Source: an uncultured Prochlorococcus sp.
Lineage (GTDB): Bacteria; Cyanobacteriota; Cyanobacteriia; PCC-6307; Cyanobiaceae
Assembly (NCBI GenBank): GCA_902518475.1
Contig: CABYGI010000002.1
Span: 1 to 64,000 of the forward strand
Direction: 5' to 3'
Length of the DNA: 64,000 bases
A model generated the notes under the pieces. It made no database searches and had not been told where the DNA came from. It saw only the letters and a program-made list of their open reading frames with translations. The first letter of the stretch is position 1, and each line of letters opens with the position of its first letter. Positions 42,082 through 51,021 of the stretch are shown here, one piece after another. The position numbers and the translations under genes are program-made.

Positions 42082-43977
42082 ATGTGTGGAATAGTTGCTG
42101 TTACAGGTTATAAAAAAGCTTTACCATTATTAATTAATGGTTTAGAAAAACTTGAATACAGAGGATATGATTCCGCAGGTATTGCAATTATTAATTCTGA
42201 AACAAATTCTATTACTTGTAACAAAGCAGAAGGAAAACTTAAGAACTTAAAAAATAATCTTAACGATGAGAATATTCCAGGAACTGTGGGAATAGGTCAT
42301 ACAAGGTGGGCAACTCATGGAAAACCTGAGTTTAAAAATGCTCATCCCCATACCGATGGTTCAGGAAATATAGCGGTTGTTCAAAATGGCATTATTGAAA
42401 ATTTCCAAGATTTAAAAAATAAATTAGAGAAAGAAGGTTTTATTTTTAATTCTGATACAGATACCGAGGTAATTCCTCATTTAATTAAAAGAGAATTAAA
42501 TACATTAAGTAAACTTAACCTTGAAAATAATGGCTCAACATTATTAGTGGCAGTGAGAAACGTAATATCTGATCTAGAAGGATCATATGCCTTAGCCGTT
42601 TTATGGGCCGATGCTCCAACCTCATTGGTAGTTGCAAGAAGACAGGCACCCTTGATTATTGGTTTGGGCGAAGGGGAATTTATTTGTGCAAGTGATACCC
42701 CAGCTATCGCAAACTTTACAAATATTATTTTGCCTATGGAGGATGAAGAAATAGCTTTGTTGACTCCTCTTGGAATAGAAATATATGACACAAACAATGA
42801 GAGACAGTATCGAAATCCAGTTTCTTTAAAAGTCTCAGAGCAAAAAATGGATAAGATGAATTTTAAACACTACATGTTAAAGGAGATATATGATCAGCCG
42901 CAGACAGCAAAAAACTGGTTAGAAAATTATTTAATTCAAAACTCAGAAGATGGTCATTATCAAATTAATTATCCTTTTGAAACAAAGTTTTTTGAATCAA
43001 TCGAAAGAATCGAAATTATTGCCTGTGGGACAAGTAAACATGCTGCAATGGTGGGTAGCTTTTTATTAGAACAATTTTCAGGTATCCCTACAAATGTATT
43101 TTATGCAAGCGAATTTCGATATTCACCACCTCCATTGCTCCCAAATACATTAACTATTGGAGTAACTCAATCTGGAGAAACTGCTGATACTATTGCAGCT
43201 ATCGATATGGAAATTAAAAGACGGTCTTCGATTGAAGATAAGAATTTTAAACCCAATCTTATTGCAATAACAAATAGAAAAGAGAGCTCGATAGGAAGGC
43301 AGGTTTCAAATATTATTGATATCTGTGCAGGAATAGAAGTTGGAGTTGCTGCAACAAAAACTTTTTTTGCTCAATTACTTTCTTTTTATGGATTAGCTAT
43401 AAAATTTGCGGAAATTAAAGGTAGTCAAAGCTTAGATGAAATAAGTAATTTAATAAATGAACTTATCAAACTGCCTCCATTAATAGAAGATCTTTTAGAA
43501 CAACATAATAAATCTTCAGAAAAGTTAGCGCATGATTTTTTTAATATTAAAGATGTTATCTTTTTGGGAAGAGGTATAAATTATCCTATTGCTCTTGAAG
43601 GCGCGTTAAAACTCAAAGAAATTAGTTATATACATGCGGCTGGTTATCCAGCTGGTGAGATGAAACACGGTCCAATAGCTTTGTTAGATAAAAAAGTACC
43701 TGTTATTTCTATTGCTTCCCCTAGTGAAGTTTTCGATAAAGTTATCAGTAATGCTCAAGAAGCAAAAGCCAGAGATTCATATTTGATTGGAATTGCGCCT
43801 GAATGTAATGGAACTGAAATTTTTGATTATTTAATGAAGGTTCCTTCCTCTAATGAATGGATTTCACCTTTAATTAACATAGTCCCTTTACAATTATTGA
43901 GTTACCATATTGCAGCTCATAGAGGACTTGACGTGGATCAACCAAGAAATTTAGCTAAGAGTGTAACTGTAGAATGA
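42082..43977 (+). CDS. glmS: Glutamine-fructose-6-phosphate aminotransferase
   Basis: GlmS makes glucosamine-6-phosphate from fructose-6-phosphate and glutamine, the entry to cell-wall and lipopolysaccharide sugars. The start must be the ATG at 42082, because the following Cys (MCGIVAVTGY) becomes the N-terminal nucleophile after Met removal; an upstream in-frame TTG at 42064 would block this. The glutaminase part has GHTRWATHGKPEFKNAHPH. Two SIS domains follow with IACGTSKHAAMVGSF and GRGINYPIALEGALKLKEI. Its 631 residues end in the typical DVDQPRNLAKSVTVE. No glmS ribozyme fits in the short leader. Confidence 0.97.
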   Translation: MCGIVAVTGYKKALPLLINGLEKLEYRGYDSAGIAIINSETNSITCNKAEGKLKNLKNNLNDENIPGTVGIGHTRWATHGKPEFKNAHPHTDGSGNIAVVQNGIIENFQDLKNKLEKEGFIFNSDTDTEVIPHLIKRELNTLSKLNLENNGSTLLVAVRNVISDLEGSYALAVLWADAPTSLVVARRQAPLIIGLGEGEFICASDTPAIANFTNIILPMEDEEIALLTPLGIEIYDTNNERQYRNPVSLKVSEQKMDKMNFKHYMLKEIYDQPQTAKNWLENYLIQNSEDGHYQINYPFETKFFESIERIEIIACGTSKHAAMVGSFLLEQFSGIPTNVFYASEFRYSPPPLLPNTLTIGVTQSGETADTIAAIDMEIKRRSSIEDKNFKPNLIAITNRKESSIGRQVSNIIDICAGIEVGVAATKTFFAQLLSFYGLAIKFAEIKGSQSLDEISNLINELIKLPPLIEDLLEQHNKSSEKLAHDFFNIKDVIFLGRGINYPIALEGALKLKEISYIHAAGYPAGEMKHGPIALLDKKVPVISIASPSEVFDKVISNAQEAKARDSYLIGIAPECNGTEIFDYLMKVPSSNEWISPLINIVPLQLLSYHIAAHRGLDVDQPRNLAKSVTVE

Positions 43978-44009
43978 TAAGTTTCTTGCAAATATTTATT
44001 TTTTTAAAT

Positions 44010-44549
44010 TTATAGCTCGAAAAGTCCATTTGGAGGATTGATGATTAGAAAATTATTTTTAATATCTACTAATGGGACTATTTCTTTGACAAAAGGTATA
44101 AGAACTTTTTTTTGATTTTTGAATAATTCAATAACAAGTAAATTATTTTTTTCATTTTCTAAATTTATAACTTTCCCAATTGTTTTTAATTCATCATTTT
44201 CTAAAGTTTTGGCTTCTAGGTTTACGAGTTCTAAAAAGTGAAACTCTTCCTTTTTTAATTTTGGCAGTTTATCAGTTTTTACAAGAATTTTGAATTTTTT
44301 AAGTTTCTCAGCATGATTTCTTGTATTTATTCCTTTTAAATTAACTATAAAAGTTTCTTTACCTGGCTGTTTGAAACCTGATATGAGTTCTATTTTTGTA
44401 GGAGTTTCATTTTCTTTTTGTAACCATCTCATTCCCGGTTTTAAAAATCTTTCTTCAAAATCACTCAGAGATTTAACCTTTACCTGTCCATTAATTCCAT
44501 GGCATGATGTTATTAATCCAACAGTTAACCATTCATTTTTTTTTATCAT
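44010..44549 (-). CDS. rimM: Ribosome maturation factor RimM
   Basis: RimM binds ribosomal protein S19 and helps mature the 30S head. The N-terminal barrel starts with [30 protein letters not shown]. The PRC-barrel half has [18 protein letters not shown] and ends with [31 protein letters not shown]. At 179 residues it is complete. Its start is only 23 bases from that of divergent ndhS, so each promoter must reach into the other gene. It is separated from glmS by 32 bases, convergent. Confidence 0.93.
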   Translation of the reverse strand: MIKKNEWLTVGLITSCHGINGQVKVKSLSDFEERFLKPGMRWLQKENETPTKIELISGFKQPGKETFIVNLKGINTRNHAEKLKKFKILVKTDKLPKLKKEEFHFLELVNLEAKTLENDELKTIGKVINLENEKNNLLVIELFKNQKKVLIPFVKEIVPLVDIKNNFLIINPPNGLFEL

Positions 44550-44572
44550 ATATTGTATTAAAAGATTTTTTT

Positions 44573-44758
44573 ATGGAATTGTCTATTAAACCCATACTCC
44601 CTGGTTCTTTTGTAATTGTAAAAGACAATAACTCTATATACAGAGGATATAAAGGGTTTGTTCAAAGAGTTACAAAAAAAAGAGCAGCAGTTCTTTTTGA
44701 AGGTGGTAATTGGGACAAACTCATAACTTTTCAATTAACGAATTTAGAAATAGTTTAA
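44573..44758 (+). CDS. ndhS: NAD(P)H dehydrogenase-like complex subunit NdhS
   Basis: NdhS is a small SH3-like subunit near the ferredoxin-binding site of the photosynthetic NDH-1 complex, which drives cyclic electron flow. The ATG at 44573 gives 61 residues: PILPGSFVIVKDNNSIYRGYKGFVQRVT, then KRAAVLFEGGNWDKLITFQL and a terminal NLEIV. This matches the DUF3252/NdhS pattern as I recall it. A longer frame beginning upstream runs through the rimM start and is not credible. It ends three bases before the stop of convergent rnc. Confidence 0.82.
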   Translation: MELSIKPILPGSFVIVKDNNSIYRGYKGFVQRVTKKRAAVLFEGGNWDKLITFQLTNLEIV

Positions 44759-44761
44759 AAA

Positions 44762-45511
44762 TTAAATTTTGCCTATAGATATAAATTTTTCTATCAAAAC
44801 TCTGGCTGCATTTGTTTCGGCTTGTTTATGGGACTTGCCGAATGCAGATGATTCTTTTAATCCTTCGATAAATATATCGCAAGAAAATCTTTTAGAATCC
44901 CCATTTTTCTTGGATACTTCAATTATTTTATAGACTGGCAAATCAAAACCTTTACTTTGGCACCACTCTTGTAATACTGTCTTAGATTTAAATTTATATG
45001 GAGCTTGTAAAAATATTTCTGAATCTTGCTCCCAAATATCATCTAGCCAAAGATTTACTTCCTGAATTGAATTAAAGCACTTGTAAATAGCACCGATTAA
45101 AGCTTCTGTAGCTTCACCAATGATAGTATTTTTTGAATTGTCATCACCAAGAGCTTTAGGTCCCTTAATTATTAATTTCTCAATATCAATTTTTTTTCCT
45201 AATTTAGTTAACCATTCATCACTTACAATTTGTGATCTTAGTTCTGATCTTTCTCCTACACTCATAAGGGGATATTTTTTTTCAATGAAATTAGAAGCAG
45301 CTAATCTGAGTACTGCATCTCCGAAAAATTCTAGTTTTTCGTAATTTATTATTTTGTCTTCTGAGGAATGGATTAATGCTTGATTAAAATTTTGAATAAC
45401 TGAAATATTTTGAACTCTAATTAGTTCAGAAAATCTTTTTGATTTAATATTTAAAGACTTTAAAAAAGTTGTTATTTCATTAATCCTTTTTGCGTTTATT
45501 ATATTTGTCAT
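44762..45511 (-). CDS. rnc: Ribonuclease III
   Basis: RNase III cuts double-stranded RNA in rRNA and mRNA processing. The signature YEKLEFFGDAVLRLAASNFI is near residue 77, and the second acidic site is in IIGEATEALIGAIYKCF. A double-stranded RNA-binding domain follows from about residue 173 (SKTVLQEWCQSKGF, SFGKSHKQAETNAARVLIE-like end). At 249 residues it is full length. It is next to rnpB, so two RNA-processing genes adjoin. Confidence 0.96.
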   Translation of the reverse strand: MTNIINAKRINEITTFLKSLNIKSKRFSELIRVQNISVIQNFNQALIHSSEDKIINYEKLEFFGDAVLRLAASNFIEKKYPLMSVGERSELRSQIVSDEWLTKLGKKIDIEKLIIKGPKALGDDNSKNTIIGEATEALIGAIYKCFNSIQEVNLWLDDIWEQDSEIFLQAPYKFKSKTVLQEWCQSKGFDLPVYKIIEVSKKNGDSKRFSCDIFIEGLKESSAFGKSHKQAETNAARVLIEKFISIGKI

Positions 45512-45536
45512 CTGATTTTAATAATCACAACAATAA

Positions 45537-45911
45537 GAAAGCAGGTCATAAGCCGGGTTCTGTTCATCTTAATTAAGATGGGCAATCATCTATCTAGGAC
45601 TGAAATTACTTCACAGTCTCAAGCGGCGCTTAAAAGTAGATTGTGTAATGGTCATTAATCTACTAAGCCTTGCTCCCAGCCGGGGTTTACCTAGCCAACA
45701 CTTCACAATGTTGCTGGTGCGCTCTTACCACACCCTTGCACCCTTGCCATACAAATGTATTAGGCGGTATGTTTCTGTGGCACTATCCTCACGGTTGCCC
45801 GTACTGGGAATTACCCAGCAAGCCTGACCATTTGGGAGCCCGGACTTTCCTCAAGAAAGTTTTATTTTGTTTCCAAAATAAAACTTTCTTGCGATTGCCT
45901 CTCCTGCTTTC
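45537..45911 (-). ncRNA. rnpB: RNase P RNA (class A)
   Basis: RNase P RNA removes 5' leaders from pre-tRNAs. On the minus strand the 5' end AAAGCAGGAGAGGC pairs with the 3' end GACCTGCTTT to form P1. The near-universal GAGGAAAGTCCGGGCTCCC segment lies next at about 45834-45852, and the 3' part contains GAACCCGGCTTATGACC. Ends are set from P1 and may be off by a few bases. Bases 45853-45890 form a perfect 17-bp helix capped by a GAAA loop in the RNA, at the position of P3. An open frame on the opposite strand at 45670-45972 is not a gene. Confidence 0.95.
45853..45890 (-). repeat. Long perfect hairpin (P3) within rnpB
   Basis: Two 17-base arms, AAGAAAGTTTTATTTTG and its exact complement, enclose a four-base loop that reads GAAA on the transcribed minus strand. 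It is the P3 helix of the RNase P RNA by position, unusually long and AU rich. Confidence 0.85.
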
Positions 45912-45949
45912 ATTTAGCATAAACCTTAATACTCCAAAAATCATCTATT

Positions 45950-46023
<74 letters not shown>

Positions 46024-46100
46024 TAAAATAAAAAACTATATGTAGTATGTGTGCAAACTTGCTACTCTCTAGCTAGCGTATAAGTAGTAATAAATCTTTT

Positions 46101-46433
46101 ATGGCTAAGTTGCATGATATGCGTTTAAAGCTCTTAATTCAACAAGAGCACGAACGCATTTCAAAATCCCAACCAAATGATTTAGATCTTTCAATAGTTC
46201 AAGCAAGATGTCTGTGTTGGCTTGCTCTATTGGCGGAAGCTCATGAAGATCAAGCAAATGATGCAGAGAAAAGAGGCGATGCCGAGCAAGCAATGGGATG
46301 GTTTGCCGATTCTATGAGATTAAGAGATGTTATTAATTTGGTTACTAGTATTGAGATACCTTTGCCAGATAGTCCAGATTCACTAGATGAAAATGACGAA
46401 TTATTGGATGGTCCTCCAATTTTGCCCAAATAG
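46101..46433 (+). CDS. Lineage-specific acidic helical protein, function unknown
   Basis: A 110-residue protein with a helical core. An IQQEHERISKSQ helix is followed by ARCLCWLALLAEAHEDQANDAEKRGD and EQAMGWFADSMRLRDVINLV, and a disordered acidic tail with DSPDSLDENDELLDGPP. The central part looks like one helix-turn-helix repeat resembling a TPR unit. I recognise no family; similar proteins in picocyanobacteria are annotated as hypothetical in my memory. It lies between tRNA-Arg and another unknown gene, 31 bases upstream of it. Confidence 0.7.
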   Translation: MAKLHDMRLKLLIQQEHERISKSQPNDLDLSIVQARCLCWLALLAEAHEDQANDAEKRGDAEQAMGWFADSMRLRDVINLVTSIEIPLPDSPDSLDENDELLDGPPILPK

Positions 46434-46464
46434 TGAGATGATATAGAGAGAATTATTTTTTCTT

Positions 46465-46920
46465 TTGACTGAAGAACCATGTCAATGCTCTGATTGTCAG
46501 AGATTTTATAAAGAGCATGATCGTCTAATTAGAGAATTTCCTACCTTTAGGCACCAACAAGAATTGAATTGGGCATCTATTCAATCGTTCAGAACTCTTT
46601 GTACTAAGGTTACTGATGAGCTGCAGAGAGAATTATCTGAAAGAGAATCAAATGAAGATACTAGTCCAAAAGAAAAACATATTTCTGATACTGAAATTAC
46701 TGAAGCTTTAGATGAACTGGAAAGTGTTAATGCCTATTTATATTCAATTGAAGCATTAATGGAAAGAATATTTGATACAAAAATTTCAAACAATATTGAA
46801 GCAAAATTTAAAGAAATTGCAAATCAATTAGCCCCAGACCCATTAAATATGGATAGATTAATTTTGAATAGATTATTTCATCAAACCCCAGATTCACCAG
46901 ATAAGAAAAATATTAATTAG
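46465..46920 (+). CDS. Cysteine-motif helical protein, function unknown
   Basis: A 151-residue protein starting at TTG. The N-terminus EEPCQCSDCQRFYKEHDRLI has a CXCXXC cluster that could bind zinc or form disulfides. After it come long charged helices (VTDELQRELSERE and ALDELESVNAYLYSIEALMERIF), likely a coiled coil. No family is recognised. It forms a same-strand pair with the preceding unknown gene, and its last 8 bases overlap the convergent glgP end. Confidence 0.65.
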   Translation: MTEEPCQCSDCQRFYKEHDRLIREFPTFRHQQELNWASIQSFRTLCTKVTDELQRELSERESNEDTSPKEKHISDTEITEALDELESVNAYLYSIEALMERIFDTKISNNIEAKFKEIANQLAPDPLNMDRLILNRLFHQTPDSPDKKNIN

Positions 46921-49477
46921 TTAATTCTTCTACGTCGCAAGTAATTTCAACAGGCATTGGAGATACTTTCCAAATAGATTTACAGTACTCTCTAATAGAT
47001 CTATCTGAAGAAAAATATCCAGATCTAGCAGTATTTAATAATGCCATTTTATTCCAAGATTTTTTATTATTCCAACATTCGCTGACCACATCCTGTTTAT
47101 TCAAGTAGTCTTCAAAGTCAGCCATAACAAAAAATGGGTCATGTCCTGTAAGGCTATTTAATAAGGGTTTAAATAATTCTTTATCCCCATTGCTAAAGTG
47201 GCCAATTTCAATTAAGCGTATAATCTCTTTGAGCTCTGAACATTGATCAATAAAAGTTTTGGGAGAGTAGTTATTATTTTTTAAGTCCATAATTTCGCTT
47301 TCAGTTTTACCAAAAAGGAAGAAATTCTCTTTTTTTACAAGATCTCTTAATTCCACATTTGCTCCATCTAAGGTTCCTATCGTTAAAGCTCCATTCATGG
47401 CAAACTTCATATTTCCAGTACCAGATGCTTCTTTTCCAGCAGTTGAGATTTGTTCTGAAAGATCCGTTGCTGGATATACTATTTCACCAAGTTTAACATT
47501 GTAATCTGGTAGAAAAACAACCCTTAATAAACCATCCATATCTGGATCAGAATTAACTACATCAGCAATACCATTAATAAATCTAATCATCAGCTTTGCC
47601 ATAAAGTAGCCTGGTGCAGCTTTACCACCGAATATAATTGTTCTTGGTACTTCATATTTGTTTGTACCATTTTTGATTCTTAAATATTGGGCAATAATTT
47701 GTAGGGCGTTTAAATGTTGCCTTTTGTATTGATGAATTCTTTTTACTTGAACATCAAATAAACTTGATGGATCCACTAGTATTCCAGTTTTTGAATGAAT
47801 AAAGCTAGCTAATTTTCTTTTCCCGTTAAGTTTAGTTTCCTCAAATTTTTGCAAAAAATTGTTATCATCTTTTTTTTCTTCTAACTTTTTGAGAAGTTCC
47901 ATATTTGTTATCCAGTCTGGACCAACTTCTTCTTCTAAAAGGTTCGATAGTGATGGATTAGATAGGGCAACCCATCTCCTCGGAGTAACTCCATTAGTTA
48001 CATTTGTAAATTTTTCAGGCCACAGAGCTGCGAATTCAGGCAGAAGTTGTCTTTTTATTAGATCTGAGTGGAGAGCTGCAACTCCATTTATGTGATGGGC
48101 TCCAATTGTAGCTAAATGAGCCATCCGAACTGATTTAGAACCTTCTTCATCAATTATTGAGAGTTTTTGAAGGATCTTGTCATCACCAGGATATCTAAGT
48201 CTTAATTGTTGTAGAAATCTCCAATTAATTTCATAAATAATTTCTAGATGACGAGGAAGAAGATCATTAAATAAACCTAAATCCCATTTCTCTAAAGCTT
48301 CTGGTAGTAAAGTATGGTTGGTATAAGCAACAGAAGAAGTTGTAATGTTCCAAGCTTTATCCCAACCTATTTGATATTGGTCAATAAGAAGTCTCATTAA
48401 TTCTGCAACTGCAATAGCTGGATGAGTATCATTTAATTGGACTGTCCAATGCTTAGGAAATTCTGTTACTGCTATTGATCTTTTTTCAAGGCTTCTCAAC
48501 ATATCCTGAAGAGAACAACTTACAAAAAAGTGTTGTTGTTTGAGTCTTAATCTTCTACCTTCATCAGTTCCATCATTTGGATATAGAACTTTTGAAAGAG
48601 TTTCAGATGCAACTTTTTCTTCGACTGCACCATAATAATCACCAATATTGAATGCATAAAAGTCAAAACTTTCTGTTGCATCTGCTCTCCATAACCTTAA
48701 TCTGTCACATGTATTGACTCTGTATCCTAAAACTGGAACATCATGAGGTACTCCGATTGCATGTTCTGAGGGAATCCATCTTGATCTGTAGTTCCCCTTA
48801 TCATCTCTATAACTTTCTGTTCTCCCTCCAAAACCTACAAAACATGATTCGTCCGGTTGTGGAAGTTCCCATGGCCATCCACCTTTTAACCATTTGTCAG
48901 TTACTTCAACTTGCCAACCATCCCTAATTAACTGATTGAATATGCCAAATTCATATCGAATACCGTAACCAACTGCTGGAACTTGCAGAGATGCTAATGA
49001 TTCCATGTAACATGCAGCAAGTCTACCAAGTCCACCATTACCTAATCCAGGCTCTTCTTCAACTTCAAGAATTGTTGACAATGATTCAATGCCAAATCTT
49101 TTAAGAGCATCTTGTGCCTCTTGAGTTATTCCAAGATTAAGAAGATTATTACTTAATTGAGGGCCTATTAAAAATTCTGCTGATAGGTAAGCAACTGTTT
49201 TTTGTGGTTTTTTTCTTATGACTTCTTGGCTGGCTAAATATCTTGTCATTAGCCTATCTTTGACTGCGTAACTTAAAGCCATGTACAAATCGTGAGGACT
49301 TGCAGAGGTTGCTAACTTTCCAAGAGTGTAGAAAAGATGGGCTGTCATTCCTTGAAATACAGCATCTGAATCCATGCCAGCTTTCTCAGGATCTAAATAG
49401 CAACCTGGCGTAGGCAAGCGCAGATCAAAGGGTTCGTTGGAATTCATTGGATTAGCCATATAACAGACAATAGCCAT
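46913..49477 (-). CDS. glgP: Glycogen phosphorylase
   Basis: GlgP releases glucose-1-phosphate from glycogen, needed for night-time metabolism. The pyridoxal-phosphate site is in EASGTGNMKFAMNGALTIGTLDGANVE split over the catalytic Lys. The N-terminal region has GNGGLGRLAACYMESLASL and the sugar-phosphate region QLNDTHPAIAVAELMRLL. At 854 residues it is complete. The ATG at 49477 gives MAIVCYMANPMNSNE; later Met codons in this stretch are possible starts. Divergent from the antiporter gene across 132 bases. Confidence 0.96.
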   Translation of the reverse strand: MAIVCYMANPMNSNEPFDLRLPTPGCYLDPEKAGMDSDAVFQGMTAHLFYTLGKLATSASPHDLYMALSYAVKDRLMTRYLASQEVIRKKPQKTVAYLSAEFLIGPQLSNNLLNLGITQEAQDALKRFGIESLSTILEVEEEPGLGNGGLGRLAACYMESLASLQVPAVGYGIRYEFGIFNQLIRDGWQVEVTDKWLKGGWPWELPQPDESCFVGFGGRTESYRDDKGNYRSRWIPSEHAIGVPHDVPVLGYRVNTCDRLRLWRADATESFDFYAFNIGDYYGAVEEKVASETLSKVLYPNDGTDEGRRLRLKQQHFFVSCSLQDMLRSLEKRSIAVTEFPKHWTVQLNDTHPAIAVAELMRLLIDQYQIGWDKAWNITTSSVAYTNHTLLPEALEKWDLGLFNDLLPRHLEIIYEINWRFLQQLRLRYPGDDKILQKLSIIDEEGSKSVRMAHLATIGAHHINGVAALHSDLIKRQLLPEFAALWPEKFTNVTNGVTPRRWVALSNPSLSNLLEEEVGPDWITNMELLKKLEEKKDDNNFLQKFEETKLNGKRKLASFIHSKTGILVDPSSLFDVQVKRIHQYKRQHLNALQIIAQYLRIKNGTNKYEVPRTIIFGGKAAPGYFMAKLMIRFINGIADVVNSDPDMDGLLRVVFLPDYNVKLGEIVYPATDLSEQISTAGKEASGTGNMKFAMNGALTIGTLDGANVELRDLVKKENFFLFGKTESEIMDLKNNNYSPKTFIDQCSELKEIIRLIEIGHFSNGDKELFKPLLNSLTGHDPFFVMADFEDYLNKQDVVSECWNNKKSWNKMALLNTARSGYFSSDRSIREYCKSIWKVSPMPVEITCDVEELTN

Positions 49478-49609
49478 TTTTAAGAAAATTTCTTTGTTGT
49501 AACTTCAGATCCACACTTGTTGAGTATTTTTGCTTTTTTCTTACATATTTCTTAAAGTGGGCCCTCAATAAACTATCTTCCAATAAGACAGTTTATTTTT
49601 TACAATTAA

Positions 49610-50977
49610 ATGTACTCTTTACTTGCTGAATTAAGTGCACATGATTTAGAAGTTGCTGAGACGTTGATAGGAGTTATAAGGTTTCTATTGATATTTTTAG
49701 CTGCAAGAGCATTAGCAGAAGTACTAGTAAGACTTAGTTTGCCAACAATAGTAGGTGAGCTTCTTGCAGGGGTTGTAATAGGGGCATCAGGATTCCATTT
49801 GTTGATACCGCCTTCAGCTGGAACCGAATTAAATGAAGGACTGGTAAATGTTATTAGTTCTTTAGCTTCAATCCCCCCAGAAGCCGTACCTGATGTTTAT
49901 TTCGAAAGTTTCCCATCTCTACAAGCAGTAGCAACTCTCGGTTTATATGCTCTTTTATTTTTAACAGGATTAGAAAGTGAGTTAGAGGAATTGGTAGCCG
50001 TGGGGGCACAGGCTTTCACTGTTGCTATGGCTGGTGTAATTTTACCGTTTGCCTTTGGAACTCTTGGACTAATGTTCATTTTCCAAGTAGATCTAATTCC
50101 AGCAGTTTTTGCAGGAGCATCTATGACAGCAACAAGTATAGGAATTACTGCAAGTGTTTTTGGTGAGTTGGGTTATTTAAAAACTAGAGAAGGACAGATT
50201 GTTATTGGTGCAGCAGTATTAGACGATATCTTAGGAATTGTTATTCTGGCAGTTGTAGTCGCCCTTGCTGCCGGAGGTACTTTAGAAATTGCTCCGATCG
50301 TTAAATTAGTTGCAGCAGCTGTAGTATTTGTTATTGCTGCTATTGCATTAAGTAGAACAGCTGCTCCAGGTTTTGATTGGTTATTAGATAGATTAAAGGC
50401 TCCTGGAGCCGTAGTGGTTGCTTCTTTTGTGATACTTGTATTGAGTTGTTTCGTGGCGACAGCCATTGGATTGGAAGCAGCTTTAGGTGCTTTTGCAGCT
50501 GGATTAATCCTAAGTAGTTCTAAAAATAATCACGCAATCCAACAATCTGTTTTACCTTTAGTATCCTTATTCGCAACTATTTTCTTTGTATTAGTTGGAG
50601 CTGGAATGGATTTATCAGTTATCAATCCACTTGATCCAACAAGTAGGTCAGCTCTTGTAGTTGCAGGATTTTTATTAGTTGTCGCAATTATTGGAAAAAT
50701 TGCAGCAGGATGGGTATTTTCAAGTGATAAACCTACAAATAGATTAGTAGTTGGTTTGGGTATGATGCCTAGAGGAGAGGTTGGTTTGATTTTCCTAGGA
50801 TTAGGAACGAGTGCTAAGTTGTTAACTCCTTCTCTAGAAGCAGCTATTTTATTAATGGTTATTGGAACTACATTTCTTGCTCCTGTTCTATTGAGAATTG
50901 TCCTAAAAGATAAGCCCCCAAATGATGGCAATAAAATTTCAGATGATGTTGCAGCCGATCCTGTGGGTCTTCTTTAG
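49610..50977 (+). CDS. Cation/proton antiporter, NhaS3-like (CPA2)
   Basis: A 455-residue membrane protein with about 12 helices. LPTIVGELLAGVVIGASG and the ion-binding Asp pair in GAAVLDDILGIVILAVV identify the CPA2 family, as do GASMTATSIGITASVF and the C-terminal GMMPRGEVGLIFLGLG. It resembles cyanobacterial NhaS3, which exchanges sodium or potassium for protons at the thylakoid membrane. No TrkA or regulatory domain is attached at the C-terminus. The extra polar loop around residues 68-100 (IPPEAVPDVYFES) is a visible peculiarity. Confidence 0.9.
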   Translation: MYSLLAELSAHDLEVAETLIGVIRFLLIFLAARALAEVLVRLSLPTIVGELLAGVVIGASGFHLLIPPSAGTELNEGLVNVISSLASIPPEAVPDVYFESFPSLQAVATLGLYALLFLTGLESELEELVAVGAQAFTVAMAGVILPFAFGTLGLMFIFQVDLIPAVFAGASMTATSIGITASVFGELGYLKTREGQIVIGAAVLDDILGIVILAVVVALAAGGTLEIAPIVKLVAAAVVFVIAAIALSRTAAPGFDWLLDRLKAPGAVVVASFVILVLSCFVATAIGLEAALGAFAAGLILSSSKNNHAIQQSVLPLVSLFATIFFVLVGAGMDLSVINPLDPTSRSALVVAGFLLVVAIIGKIAAGWVFSSDKPTNRLVVGLGMMPRGEVGLIFLGLGTSAKLLTPSLEAAILLMVIGTTFLAPVLLRIVLKDKPPNDGNKISDDVAADPVGLL

Positions 50978-51021
50978 GAAATAAGTTTATTAGAATCAAA
51001 AAACAAAAAGATTTTCAATAA

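Noticed and set aside
49897..50931. Three minus-strand open frames opposite the antiporter gene
   Set aside because: Shadows caused by codon use of a membrane protein; no plausible starts or domains.
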